A stretch of 64,000 bases of DNA from Mesorhizobium loti (GTDB taxonomy: Bacteria; Pseudomonadota; Alphaproteobacteria; Rhizobiales; Rhizobiaceae), in the NCBI RefSeq assembly GCF_001510895.1, contig NZ_LPWA01000105.1:46363-110362 (forward strand). The letters are read 5' to 3'. Position numbers and translations under genes: made by a program. The notes under the pieces are model-generated. The model made no database searches. It was not told where the DNA came from and saw nothing but the letters and a program-made list of their open reading frames with translations. Below are positions 46,064-55,780 of this stretch, one piece after another. Numbering within the stretch: position 1 is the first letter of the stretch; each line of letters begins with the position of its first letter.

Positions 46064-46777
46064 ATGACCGCCATCACTCGCAGGACGCTCATGGGGGCAG
46101 TTGCGTTCGCAGCGCTTGCCCTTTCGCAGCCAACATTTGCCGAAGAGGGGCACCCCTATTTCGGGTCTGAGACAGTAAATCTGCTCGATCTGCTTGTGCC
46201 GCCACCCGCCAAGGATTCGGCCGAGACCAAGGCCGAGCTGGTGGAGGTCAAGCAACTCATGGCTTCCACGAGCGAGAGCCGGAAGCAGCAGGCAATCGCC
46301 GACAATGAAGAGGGGTTGCAGCCGTTCCTGGCCGGCACAAGCATCAAGGTCGACGCGGCTACGGTTCCGCTGACGACAGCGCTCGTGCAGCGCATTCTCG
46401 ATACCGAAGAAGTCGTCACGGGAAGTGCCAAGAAAGGCTTTGCCCGCCCGCGCCCGCCCTTGGTTGATGAGGAGATCAAGCCTCTGATCAAGTTGTCGAA
46501 GTCGGGGGCGTATCCGTCCGGCCATTCGACGAACAGCACCGCGATCGCCATCGTTCTGTCCAAGATGCTTCCGGAAAAGAAGGAAGAATTGATGCAGCGT
46601 GCGAACGACTACGCCCTGAGCCGGCTGATCGTCGGCGTGCACTATCGCAGCGACCTCGGCGCCGGTCATGCAGCTGGTGCACTCATGGCTCAGGCGTTGA
46701 TGCAGAATCCGGATTTCCAGAAGGAGTTCGAGCCGGCGAAAACGGAGCTCCGGAAGGCCCTGGGGTTGAGTATGTAG
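46064..46777 (+). CDS. Class A acid phosphatase (PAP2 superfamily), exported
   Basis: The 237-residue enzyme carries the three-part acid phosphatase motif: KKGFARPRPP, YPSGHST, and SRLIVGVHYRSD with the nucleophile His. The N-terminus (TRRTLMGAVAFAALALSQPT, cut after FA) resembles a Tat or Sec signal, so it acts in the periplasm on phosphomonoesters. GAGGGAC precedes ATG 46064. Confidence 0.92.
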   Translation: MTAITRRTLMGAVAFAALALSQPTFAEEGHPYFGSETVNLLDLLVPPPAKDSAETKAELVEVKQLMASTSESRKQQAIADNEEGLQPFLAGTSIKVDAATVPLTTALVQRILDTEEVVTGSAKKGFARPRPPLVDEEIKPLIKLSKSGAYPSGHSTNSTAIAIVLSKMLPEKKEELMQRANDYALSRLIVGVHYRSDLGAGHAAGALMAQALMQNPDFQKEFEPAKTELRKALGLSM

Positions 46778-46983
46778 GCAGCGAAGGCGGTATCCTGCTC
46801 TGTCGTTGGACGCCGCCTGTCTTTGCACCCTTCACGAGCAGATGCGGATCATGGTTGTCCGCCGCGGCGATACGTTGCGTCCGCATCAGACGTGCATCAG
46901 CGACGGAGGAATGGCCCAGGCAGAGTTCTCTGCATGCCTATGCCGTATAAGTGCCAGGATTCTTGGGACAGGCCGGCGAGTCC

Positions 46984-48162
46984 TCAATTCACCTGCGGTA
47001 CCGTCCGCTCCGGCAGGAGCAGCCGGCGTTCGAACTCCCACAGCAGGATCGGACACGCCACAAGAGCGGCCGAGCCAAGGCCGAGGGCTGCGCCGGCGCT
47101 GCCGGCCCAAAGCGCAAACTTGCCGCCGAGCCAGGGAGCGACGAGCATCGTGGCGTAGTACACCGTGTAGAAGAGACCCATCCCAAGCGCCCGCGTCGAC
47201 GGCGCCAGGGCGCGTGTCGGCAAGCTCATGATCGCTCCGGCTGGCAGGCCGCAGACCAAGCCGAGAGCAACCAGGGTGGGCAGCGTCTCGGAACCGCGCC
47301 ACAGCACGAGAACCAATGCCGCGAAGGCGAGGCAGCTTGCCGTCAGCATGGCATTGCGGTTCCCGGTGCGATCCGCGAGGTAGCCCCCGATTGGAACGGA
47401 CAGCGCGGCGAGCCACAGCACGATGCTGACCGCGGAGCCGGCCGCGGCGGTCGACCAGCCGCGTTCGACCAGCATCGACGGCGCGAAACTGAAGATCATG
47501 GCGAAACCGACATTGTAGAAAGCCCATATCGAGCCTGCCAGCAGCACGGCCCAGACGGCCGGCTTCGCAAGCCGCGAGGCTTCCACCGCAACCGGAGCGA
47601 CAGCCTGGTCGGGCCGCTGGTAGAAAAGCCCCACCAATGCCAGCGCCGCGGCGATGAGTGCCATCACCGCGATCTCGGTCCCCGCTATGCCGAAATCCGC
47701 TTGGATCAGCGGCAGCACCATAAGCGTCAGCGCGATGCCCAAGGGCCATGAGTTGATGAAGATCGCCATCGCCGTGGCGATCTTGCGGCCCGCGAACCAG
47801 TCGACGGCCATCTTGGTCATCAACACGTTCAGCAGGACGCCGCCTACGCCGGAGATAAGCCTGCCGGTGATCTGCACGCTCCATGAAGACGAGACGCACA
47901 GCAGGATTTCCCCCGCCAGCATCAGGGCCAGGCCGGCGAGCACGATCGCCTTGTCGCCGAAGTGCCTGCCGATCGCGCCACCGGGAAGCGCGAGCACAAC
48001 GCCCGGCGCGAAATAGAGGCCAATGAGCACGCCGATATCGGCGAGGTTTGCGTTCAAGTCTTTGCCCAATTCCGGCGCAATGGCCGCGATGCTCTGGAAC
48101 TGCACCGCCATCGCCGCTCGGGCGACAAACAGGACAGCGAGGATCGTCCAGCGACTGCGCAC
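46984..48162 (-). CDS. Major facilitator superfamily transporter
   Basis: The 392-residue protein has about 12 membrane segments. It resembles the CynX/NimT-like MFS group, with LPGGAIGRHFGDKAIVLAGL (motif A position) after helix 2. It lies 21 bases after the stop of the FAD oxidase gene on the same strand and is likely co-transcribed. Substrate unknown. Confidence 0.88.
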   Translation of the reverse strand: MRSRWTILAVLFVARAAMAVQFQSIAAIAPELGKDLNANLADIGVLIGLYFAPGVVLALPGGAIGRHFGDKAIVLAGLALMLAGEILLCVSSSWSVQITGRLISGVGGVLLNVLMTKMAVDWFAGRKIATAMAIFINSWPLGIALTLMVLPLIQADFGIAGTEIAVMALIAAALALVGLFYQRPDQAVAPVAVEASRLAKPAVWAVLLAGSIWAFYNVGFAMIFSFAPSMLVERGWSTAAAGSAVSIVLWLAALSVPIGGYLADRTGNRNAMLTASCLAFAALVLVLWRGSETLPTLVALGLVCGLPAGAIMSLPTRALAPSTRALGMGLFYTVYYATMLVAPWLGGKFALWAGSAGAALGLGSAALVACPILLWEFERRLLLPERTVPQVN

Positions 48163-48183
48163 GGCTCCCCCAGGGATTGCGAA

Positions 48184-49578
48184 TTATCCGGGCCTGATGT
48201 TCTGGTTCGACCGGAAGAAATTGGTCGGGTCGTATTGCTTCTTGATGGCGGCGAGGCGGGCATAATTTGCGCCGTAGGCATCACGCACCCGCTCGTCGCC
48301 TTCGTCGCCAAGATTGTTGGCATAGACACCGCCGGTGGAGAACGGCCTGACCGCATTCCAAAGGTCGCGCGCCCAGCGGATATTTGCCTCGTCATCGGCC
48401 GGATCGTCCCAGATAGCGATCGGGAAGCAGTCGAGTGCCGCATCGCGATTGGCGTAGGGCGAGTGCGACGCCGGCACGCGGGCGATCGCTCCGCCGACCT
48501 GCTGGAAAACCAGCAGGGACGAGTGATTGGGAGCCCTCGCGTAATTGTCGAGCAGCGCCTCGATCGCACCGTCGCTGATCTCACGCAGGAACTGCGCTTT
48601 CCAGTAGTAGCGTCGTCCGCGTGGAAAGAGACTGTCGCCCGCCGATTGAATCTGGAGGTAAGGAATGGCTTGAAGACGGCTATCGATGGGGGATCCGAAT
48701 TTCATCAGCGGCGCGATCACCGGTTCGCCCGCTTCGGGCGACCCGGCATAGCAAGCCGAGATGCTGAAGGCACGGTCGCCCGGGGGCAGTGTGACGAGCG
48801 CGGCGTCGACGCTCACCTCGTCCGGGGCTTCACGGGAGAATTTGTCGTAGAACCGCATGGCCTCGCGCGCATGATCGTAGGCGTGAAGCACCGAGCCCAC
48901 GAGAAGGGCCGGGCCGAGCGGGTGCAGCCGGTATTCGAACGCCGTCACGATGCCGAAATTGCCGCCGCCGCCGCGCAAGGCCCAGAACAGGTCGGGATGC
49001 TCGCCGGCGCTTGTCCGCAACAGCTTTCCATCGGCGGTGACGATTTCGGCCGCGATCAGATTGTCGCAGCTCAGACCGTGCTTTCGCCCGAGCTTGCCGA
49101 AGCCGCCACCGAGCGTAAGGCCGGCAATGCCGGTGTCGCCGTTGACGCCCATGGTCGTCGCAAGACCGTGGGCCTGTGTGGCCGCGTCGAACTCGCCGAG
49201 GTTCAAACCGGCTTCCGCCCTGGCGATGCGGCGCTCGGCATCGACGACAATCTTCTTCATGCGGGATAGATCGATCACCACCCCATCGTCGCAGACGGAC
49301 AGGCCGGCGACGTTGTGGCCGCCGCTGCGAACCGCCACGATACACCCCTGCGACCTGGCATAGGTCACGGCCTGGACGACGTCATCGGCATTGGCGCAAA
49401 AGACGATTGCGGCAGGGCGTTTGTCGATCGCCCCGTTCCAGACCGCGCGCGCCTGGTCGTAGGCCGCGTCCGTCGGCAACACCACTTCGCCCTGCAAGCC
49501 CTGTCGTAACCGTTCGATCGCCGTGCTCAAAGGAGGGGATCGGCCCAATAGCGCGTCGGTCTGTCGTGGGATCTCCAT
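48184..49578 (-). CDS. FAD-linked oxidoreductase (PCMH/BBE type)
   Basis: The 464-residue flavoprotein has an N-terminal PCMH FAD domain with RSGGHNVAG, whose His88 likely binds FAD covalently, plus TLGGGFGKLGRKHGLSCDNL, and ends with the berberine-bridge NFFRSNQNIRP. The second FAD-linking Cys of bicovalent enzymes is not at its usual place. It oxidises an alcohol or aldehyde of unknown type. ATG 49578 is preferred over the frame start at 49635, which would overlap the divergent LysR promoter. Confidence 0.88.
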   Translation of the reverse strand: MEIPRQTDALLGRSPPLSTAIERLRQGLQGEVVLPTDAAYDQARAVWNGAIDKRPAAIVFCANADDVVQAVTYARSQGCIVAVRSGGHNVAGLSVCDDGVVIDLSRMKKIVVDAERRIARAEAGLNLGEFDAATQAHGLATTMGVNGDTGIAGLTLGGGFGKLGRKHGLSCDNLIAAEIVTADGKLLRTSAGEHPDLFWALRGGGGNFGIVTAFEYRLHPLGPALLVGSVLHAYDHAREAMRFYDKFSREAPDEVSVDAALVTLPPGDRAFSISACYAGSPEAGEPVIAPLMKFGSPIDSRLQAIPYLQIQSAGDSLFPRGRRYYWKAQFLREISDGAIEALLDNYARAPNHSSLLVFQQVGGAIARVPASHSPYANRDAALDCFPIAIWDDPADDEANIRWARDLWNAVRPFSTGGVYANNLGDEGDERVRDAYGANYARLAAIKKQYDPTNFFRSNQNIRPG

Positions 49579-49661
49579 CGTTGCCGCCCTCGGTTCCAAC
49601 CGGGCTACGGTCTCATACGGTCCGACCTTCTGCAAAAGCGAAATTCTTCGCTACTGGATGA

Positions 49662-49676
49662 GTAGAATTCATCTAC
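49662..49676. promoter_or_regulatory. Probable LysR (GcvA-type) operator
   Basis: GTAGA-ATTCA-TCTAC is an inverted repeat in an AT-rich patch just before the LysR start and upstream of the divergent oxidoreductase gene. Confidence 0.45.
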
Positions 49677-49685
49677 ACTGCCGAC

Positions 49686-50591
49686 ATGAGAAACTTGCCA
49701 CCGCTCCGCGCGTTACACGCCTTCGAGGCCGCCGCCCGGCACGGCAGCTTCAAGGCCGCGGCAGTGGAGCTCGGCGTGACGCCGACAGCGATCAGCCACC
49801 AGATCCGCTTGCTGGAAGAGATATGCGGCCGCAAGCTGTTCCAACGCCGACCGCGCCCGCTCGCACTGACGAGTGCGGGAGCGCGACTGTTTCCTATCCT
49901 GCGCAACGGCTTTGATCTACTCGCCGGCTCCCTTGCCGCGCTTGCCGAGCCGGATTTTCAGGCGCCATTGCGGGTGACGAGCCCGAACGCTTTCGCGAGC
50001 CGATGGCTGGTGCCCCGGTTGCCGAAGTGGCGAGAGGCCAGACCGGCCGAGCCACTGGAGATTATCGGGACGGACGCGGTGCTCGATCTGCGCGCCGGCG
50101 CCGCCGATGTGGCGATCCGCTACACGCGTCGCCCTCCGGTGGGCTTTGCGTCGCAAGAGCTGTGCCGCGATTCCTTCTTTCCCATTTGCAGTCCGCGATT
50201 GTTGGCAAGCGATGGGCGAGCGATAGAGCGTGCCGCCGATCTGTTGCGTTATCCGTTGATCCATTTCGACTGGATGAACCGGGATCCGGACGCTCCCACC
50301 TGGCACCGTTGGCTGGCGACGGCCCGTTCAATCGATCCGGACCTGATCCCGGACAAGGCCTGGGATTTGAGCTTCCGCGAGGAGGTGCACGCGATCGATG
50401 CGGTTGTCGCCGGGCAAGGCATTGCGATCTTAAGCGACGTCGTGGTCGGCCGCGAGCTGGAAAACGGCTCGCTGGTCAAAGCGCATCCATTGTCCTTGCC
50501 GGGCTATAGCTTTTATGTCGTGTGGATGCACCACAGTCCGCGATCCGCGGTGATGGAGTCCTTCCTGGCGTGGATGAGAAGCGTCATATGA
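49686..50591 (+). CDS. LysR-family regulator, GcvA type
   Basis: The 301-residue protein begins with the GcvA-like LPPLRALHAFEAAARHGSFK and AVELGVTPTAISHQIRLLEE. The effector domain follows (about 90-295). It is divergent from the FAD oxidoreductase and MFS genes and probably regulates them. Confidence 0.9.
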   Translation: MRNLPPLRALHAFEAAARHGSFKAAAVELGVTPTAISHQIRLLEEICGRKLFQRRPRPLALTSAGARLFPILRNGFDLLAGSLAALAEPDFQAPLRVTSPNAFASRWLVPRLPKWREARPAEPLEIIGTDAVLDLRAGAADVAIRYTRRPPVGFASQELCRDSFFPICSPRLLASDGRAIERAADLLRYPLIHFDWMNRDPDAPTWHRWLATARSIDPDLIPDKAWDLSFREEVHAIDAVVAGQGIAILSDVVVGRELENGSLVKAHPLSLPGYSFYVVWMHHSPRSAVMESFLAWMRSVI

Positions 50592-50625
50592 GACTGTCGA
50601 AGCTACCGCGCGCCCGGGTTGATCC

Positions 50626-51168
50626 TTAACCACCCTTGGACGCACCGCCCTTCCCGTTCGCGCCGTCGAGCAGGGCGATCAATCCCTTGAGGATCTCGAT
50701 CGGCCGTGGCGGGCAGCCTGGAATGTGCAGGTCGACGGGCACCACGTCCGAGACGCCGCCGACAATCGCGTAGCTGCCGGCGAAGCAGCCGCCGTCCTTT
50801 GCGCAGTCGCCGAGCGCAACCACCCATTTCGGGTTGGGCGTCGCGTCGAAGGTCCGCTTCAGCGCCTCGCGCATGTTCTTGGTAACCGGTCCGGTGACGA
50901 GCAGTACGTCGGCATGGCGGGGCGACGCGACGAAGCGGAAGCCGAAACGCTCGATGTCGTAGAAGGCGTTGTTGAGCGCATGCATCTCGAGCTCGCAGCC
51001 GTTGCAGGAGCCGGCGTCGACCGCGCGGATCGACAGGCTCCGGCCCAGCCGCTTGCGGGCAGCACCATCGAGGGCGCGCGCCAGCTCATCGACGGCCGCG
51101 TCGCTCACCTGCGGCGAACGCTCGGTCAAGGGCGGGCGGATCAGGCTTTCGAAGAGCAGCTTGCGCAT
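50626..51168 (-). CDS. Hyf-like complex, NuoB/HyfI-type iron-sulfur subunit
   Basis: The 180-residue protein matches the small subunit of complex I and membrane hydrogenases. It keeps four cysteines for one [4Fe-4S] cluster: Cys55 and Cys58 (SCNGCE), Cys122 (GDCAKDG) and Cys152 (PGCPPRP). It should pass electrons next to the large subunit encoded upstream. It is the last gene of the operon. Confidence 0.9.
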   Translation of the reverse strand: MRKLLFESLIRPPLTERSPQVSDAAVDELARALDGAARKRLGRSLSIRAVDAGSCNGCELEMHALNNAFYDIERFGFRFVASPRHADVLLVTGPVTKNMREALKRTFDATPNPKWVVALGDCAKDGGCFAGSYAIVGGVSDVVPVDLHIPGCPPRPIEILKGLIALLDGANGKGGASKGG

Positions 51169-51189
51169 GACGGCGTGCCTTGGACCACG

Positions 51190-52714
51190 TTAAAGATCAT
51201 GGCCGGAATAGGAGCAGTTGAACGACTTGTTGCAGAGCGGGAAGTCGGCGACGATGTTGCCCTCGATCGCCGCTTCCAGGAGCGGCCATTGGAACCATGA
51301 CGGATCGCGCAGGTGGCAGCGCGTAATCAAGCCATCCTCGCCGATGCGCAGCCAGGCCAGGATGTCGCCGCGGAAACCCTCGACCAGCGCCATGCCCTCG
51401 CGCGGTCCATCTGGCGCGGTGATGTCGACGCGGATCGGGCCGGCGGGCAGCCGCCCCAATATCTGCTCGACGAGCGACAGGCTCTGCTCGACCTCGCGCA
51501 CGCGGATCCAGACGCGCGCGTGACGTCGCCCTCCTGCAGCACGGGCACATCGAAGGCGAGCTGGTCGTAGGGCGCGTAGCCTGGGACACGACGAGCATCG
51601 AAATCGCGGCCGGAGGCGCGGCCGACATAGCCGCCGGCGGCATATTGCCGAGCAAGCTCGACCTTGAGTCGGCCGGTCGCCACAGTGCGGTCCTGCAGCG
51701 AGGCTGTGTTGTCGTAGAGCTCGACCAGATGCGGAAAGCGCTGCCTGATCTCCGCGACCAGCGATCGGATAGCGCTGGTCCCCGCCTCGTTCAGATCGCC
51801 TGCCGCGCCGCCGGGCACAACACGGTCACGCGTCAGGCGGTGGCCGAAGGCGGCATCGGCGGCGCGCAGCACACGCTCGCGCAGCACGCCGCAATGCGCG
51901 TGCATCAGCGAGAAGGCGGCGTCGTTGCAGATGGCGCCGATATCGCCGAGGTGGTTGGCAAGGCGCTCCAGTTCGGCGATCAGCGCCCGCAGCCAAACCG
52001 CGCGCGCGGTGGCGTGACGCCGAGCGCCGCCTCCACCGCACGGGCAAAGGCAAGCGAATAGGCGACGGTGCTGTCGCCGGAAGTCCTGCCCGCGAGTCTT
52101 GCCGCGCGATCGACTGGCGCGCCGGCCATCAAGCCTTCGATGCCCTTGTGCACATAGCCCAGGCGCTCCTCCAGCCGCACCACCGTTTCGCCGCTTGCCG
52201 TGAAGCGGAAATGCCCGGGCTCGATGATGCCGGCATGCACGGGCCCGACCGCGATCTGGTGGAGGCTCTCGCCTTCCGCCGCCAGGAACCGGTAGGAGGA
52301 GGAGGCCGCCGGGCCGCCGGGCCGCGCCGCCAGCGGATGCAAGACGCCCCATTGGCCATGGTCGAGCCAGCGGCGGGTGTCGGGCAGGCCCTGCGGCGCC
52401 AGCCCGAAAAGGTCCGCCGCGGCGCGTTCCAGCCGCAGTGCCGGCGGATGGTGCTGGCCGACCGACGGGTAGCGGCCGCCGCGGCAGTCCAGGCTGATCA
52501 CGCCGACGTTCAGCGCTCCGTCGAGAAGCGCCATGTGCACCCTGTCCGGCTCTCCCCACAGGCCGAGCAGGCTCCAGCGGCCGGCGGCAAGCTGCTCGAC
52601 GGCAAGGCTCCAGGTCTTCGAGGTCACCACCGCGCGCCGCCAGGGAGCATGATGCTCGATCCGGCGGCCGGCTTCGATGATATCTGTCAGTGCGGGCATG
52701 TTCTTCGTGCTCAT
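51190..52714 (-). CDS. Hyf-like complex, HyfG-type large subunit (fused NuoC-NuoD), lacking Ni ligands; two frame breaks
   Basis: About 507 residues when two one-base gaps (near 52010 and 51520) are restored. An N-terminal NuoC-like domain (1-130) is followed by the NuoD-like domain: VGPVHAGIIEPGHFRFTASG, RLEERLGYVHKGIEGLM, ELERLANHLGDIGAICNDAA. Where HycE has a CGIC pair that binds nickel, this protein has RLAGRTSGDST, with no Cys. At the C-terminus, in place of DPCxxC, it has FNCSYSGHDL, where the second Cys is Gly. It therefore should not bind a Ni-Fe centre. Confidence 0.87.
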
Positions 52715-52719
52715 GCGCC

Positions 52720-54165
52720 TCACCCCAGGATACCGGCGACATGCTGGAACCACGCGACCAGCGGCGCCGGCAGATAGATGCCGGCGGCAAACACCAAAGC
52801 GAGGTGCGAGTACATCGGCACATAAGATGCCTCGACCGGCGCCGTGCCGCCGCGCGGCTCACCGAAGGCGAGGCCGGTTAGCCGCAGCAACAGCGCGCCG
52901 AAGGCAATCAGCAGCCCGAACACCAGCGGGATCGCCAGCCACGGATGCCTGGCGAAAGTCGAACTAACGACCAGGAATTCGCTCATGAAGATGCCGAGCG
53001 GCGGCAGGCCGGCTATTGCGACGACACCGATGACGAGCGCCCAGCCAAGCCCGGGATGGCTTTCGGTCAGCCCCCTGATCTCGGAGATCTTCTGGGTGCC
53101 CTTGACCTGCGCGATATGGCCGACGGCGAAGAAGATCGCCGACTTGGTCAGGCTGTGCATGACCATGTGCAGCAGGCCGGCGAAGTTGGCGAGCGGGCCG
53201 CCCATGCCGAAGGCGAAGACGATGATGCCCATATGCTCGATCGAGGAATAGGCGAACAGGCGTTTGATGTCGCGGCGGCGGTAGAGCATGAAGGCCGCGA
53301 AGATCAGCGAGGTCAGTCCCATCGTGACCATCAGCGGTCCCGGGCCGATCGCCGCCGGGCTCGCGGCAAGCAAAAGCTTGAAGCGCAGCACGGCGTAGAG
53401 CGCGACGTTGAGCAGCAGGCCCGACAGCACCGCCGAGATCGGCGTCGGGCCCTCGGCATGCGCGTCGGGCAGCCAGGCATGCAGCGGCGCGAGGCCCACC
53501 TTGGTGCCGTAGCCGAGCAGCAGGAAGATGAAGGCGACGCTGAGCAGGGCAGGGTCGAAATGCGCCGCCTTTTCGATCAGCACTGACCAGACCATCGCAT
53601 TGGTGCCCTCGCCGACGACCGGTTGTGCCGCCATGTAGACGAGGATGGTGCCGAACAAGGCGAGCGCGATGCCGACGCTGCCTAAGATGAAATATTTCCA
53701 GGCCGCCTCCAGCGCCTCATGGGTGCGGTAGATGCCGACCATCAGCACGGTGGTCAGCGTGGCGAGTTCCACCGCGACCCACATCAGGCCGATATTGTTC
53801 GACACGAAGGCCAGGTTCATGCCGAACATCATGATCTGGTACATGGCGTGGTAGAAACGGAGGTTCGGCGCGGTCAGCCGGCCGGTCTCCAGCTCGTGCG
53901 CGATATAGGACGCGCTGAACACGCTGGTGGTGAAGCCGACGAATGTGTTGAGCACGATGAAGACGATGTTGAGATCGTCGACGATGAGATATTGTCCGGG
54001 CTCCGGCCTTTCGGTGACGAAGAGCGACAGGGCGGCGAGCAAGGTGAGGAAACTGGCGACGACGTTGAGGCCTGCCGTCATCTTGTAGTTCGGCATCGCC
54101 GCCAGAAGGGCGGCGGCACCGGCGGGCACCAGCAGGATCGCGGCGACGGCATCGAAGGAAATCAC
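52720..54165 (-). CDS. Hyf-like complex, HyfF-type antiporter-like subunit (NuoL/M/N family)
   Basis: The 481-residue protein has about 14 membrane segments and the proton_antipo_M core: GYGTKVGLAPLHAWLPDAHA and FAYSSIEHMGIIVFAFGMGG, with the channel Lys and His positions kept. It should move protons across the inner membrane. It overlaps the HyfE-like gene by four bases. Confidence 0.9.
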   Translation of the reverse strand: MISFDAVAAILLVPAGAAALLAAMPNYKMTAGLNVVASFLTLLAALSLFVTERPEPGQYLIVDDLNIVFIVLNTFVGFTTSVFSASYIAHELETGRLTAPNLRFYHAMYQIMMFGMNLAFVSNNIGLMWVAVELATLTTVLMVGIYRTHEALEAAWKYFILGSVGIALALFGTILVYMAAQPVVGEGTNAMVWSVLIEKAAHFDPALLSVAFIFLLLGYGTKVGLAPLHAWLPDAHAEGPTPISAVLSGLLLNVALYAVLRFKLLLAASPAAIGPGPLMVTMGLTSLIFAAFMLYRRRDIKRLFAYSSIEHMGIIVFAFGMGGPLANFAGLLHMVMHSLTKSAIFFAVGHIAQVKGTQKISEIRGLTESHPGLGWALVIGVVAIAGLPPLGIFMSEFLVVSSTFARHPWLAIPLVFGLLIAFGALLLRLTGLAFGEPRGGTAPVEASYVPMYSHLALVFAAGIYLPAPLVAWFQHVAGILG

Positions 54166-54827
54166 CGGCGCTCTCCCCGATAGTCGTCGAGCGCGCCGAC
54201 ATCGACCGAATCGAACCGCTCCCGGATGCGGAACAGGAAGACGCCGATGACGATGAAGGCGATCAGGATCGAGAAGGCGACGCTGATCTCGACGACCAGC
54301 GGCATGCCCTTGGCGCCTGTCGCGGCCAGCACCAGGCCGTTCTCCAGCGACATGAAGCCGACGACCTGGCTGACGGCGTTGCGCCGGGTGACCATCACCA
54401 GGAGCCCGAGCAATATGATCGACAGCGCGAAGGCCAGATCCTCGCGGGCAAGCGGGTCGGCTTCGGGCGTCACCCTCAGCATCAGCACCATGGAGAGCGT
54501 CACCAGCCCGATGCCCGCGAGCATCGTCGGGCCGATGCCGACGGCGGTCTCGATGTCGCGGTGGATGCCGAGCCGCTGGATGATGCGATGCAGCCCGACG
54601 GGAATGACGATCGCCTTGAAAACCAGGGCGATGGCGGCAGTGATGTAGAGATGGTGCGCGTCCTGGATATAGGCCTGCCAGGCCACCGAGAGCGCAAGCA
54701 CCACCGCATGCAGGGCAAAGACGTTGATCAGCGCGAACAGGCGGTCCTGGTAGAGCATCATGAAGGAGACCAGCACCAGACTGCCGGCGAGCAGATGAGC
54801 GATGTCGAAGGTGAGGCCGTTCATCAC
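54162..54827 (-). CDS. Hyf-like complex, HyfE-type membrane subunit
   Basis: The 221-residue hydrophobic protein has about seven membrane helices and the NuoK-related GFMSLENGLVLAATGAKGMP with a membrane Glu typical of proton paths. It overlaps both neighbours by four bases, so the operon is tightly coupled. Confidence 0.87.
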   Translation of the reverse strand: MMNGLTFDIAHLLAGSLVLVSFMMLYQDRLFALINVFALHAVVLALSVAWQAYIQDAHHLYITAAIALVFKAIVIPVGLHRIIQRLGIHRDIETAVGIGPTMLAGIGLVTLSMVLMLRVTPEADPLAREDLAFALSIILLGLLVMVTRRNAVSQVVGFMSLENGLVLAATGAKGMPLVVEISVAFSILIAFIVIGVFLFRIRERFDSVDVGALDDYRGERR

Positions 54828-55780
54828 AGGCTCCGCGAGACGAACAGCAAGAGCGTGCCGAGCAGCGCCAGCATCAGCGCCGCGCCGAGGAAGTCCGGCA
54901 CGCGGAAGACACGCATCTTGGCGACCGCCGTCTCGAACACGGCAAGCAGGATGGCAAGCGCCGCAAGCTTGATCAGATAGGCGACGGCGCCGATGGCCAG
55001 CGCTTTCGGCCCCGCTCCGGCATGTGCCAGCCCCCAGGGCAGGAAGACGCTGGAGATCAGCGACACGTAGAGCACGAGCTTGAGGAAGGTGGCGAGCTCG
55101 ATCATCGCCAGATGACGGCCTGAATATTCCAGGATCATCGCCTCATGCACCATGGTGAGTTCCAGATGCGTGGCCGGATTGTCGACCGGTATGCGCGCAT
55201 TCTCGGCGATCGCCACCATCACGAGCGCAATCAGCGACATGCCGAGCGACACCCGCAGCCCGACCTGGGGCGAGCTCATGAAGGCTGCGACGGTCGAAAG
55301 CTGCGTGGCGCCGGCGACCAGCGCCAGGCTGAACACGATGAGCAGCATGGCGGGTTCGGCCAGCGAGGCGATCATCACCTCGCGGCTGGCGCCGATGCCG
55401 CCGAAGCTGGTGCCGACATCCATTCCGGCCAGCGCCTGGAAGAAGCGCGCGCTGCCAAGCAGCGCCACGATGACGATGAGATCGGCGGTCCAACTGAACT
55501 GGAGGCCCGCGGCGAATGTAGGGACAAGCGCCGCCGCAACCCAGGTGGCGGCGAAGATCAGGTAGGGCGTCACGCGGAACAGCCAGGAGGCATTGTCCGC
55601 CAGCACGACCTCCTTGCGCATCAGCCTGATCAGATCGCGATAGGGCTGGATCAGCGAAGGTCCCTGCCTTCTCACCAGCCTCGCCTTCACCTTGCGCACG
55701 AAGCCGATCAGCAGCGGCGCCAGCAAAAGCACCAAAAACATCTGCGCGCCCTGCACGGCCAGCTCGAAGATCACGGCCAT
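54824..55780 (-). CDS. Hyf-like complex, HyfC/NuoH-type membrane subunit
   Basis: The 318-residue protein has about eight membrane helices and NuoH-like loops: KVKARLVRRQGPSLIQPYRD and FFQALAGMDVGTSFGGIGAS, and ENARIPVDNPATHLELTMVH with the conserved Glu cluster near the quinone-side entry. The start is ATG 55780, overlapping the HyfB-like stop by ten bases. A longer frame to 56098 lies within the HyfB-like gene and is rejected. Confidence 0.9.
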   Translation of the reverse strand: MAVIFELAVQGAQMFLVLLLAPLLIGFVRKVKARLVRRQGPSLIQPYRDLIRLMRKEVVLADNASWLFRVTPYLIFAATWVAAALVPTFAAGLQFSWTADLIVIVALLGSARFFQALAGMDVGTSFGGIGASREVMIASLAEPAMLLIVFSLALVAGATQLSTVAAFMSSPQVGLRVSLGMSLIALVMVAIAENARIPVDNPATHLELTMVHEAMILEYSGRHLAMIELATFLKLVLYVSLISSVFLPWGLAHAGAGPKALAIGAVAYLIKLAALAILLAVFETAVAKMRVFRVPDFLGAALMLALLGTLLLFVSRSL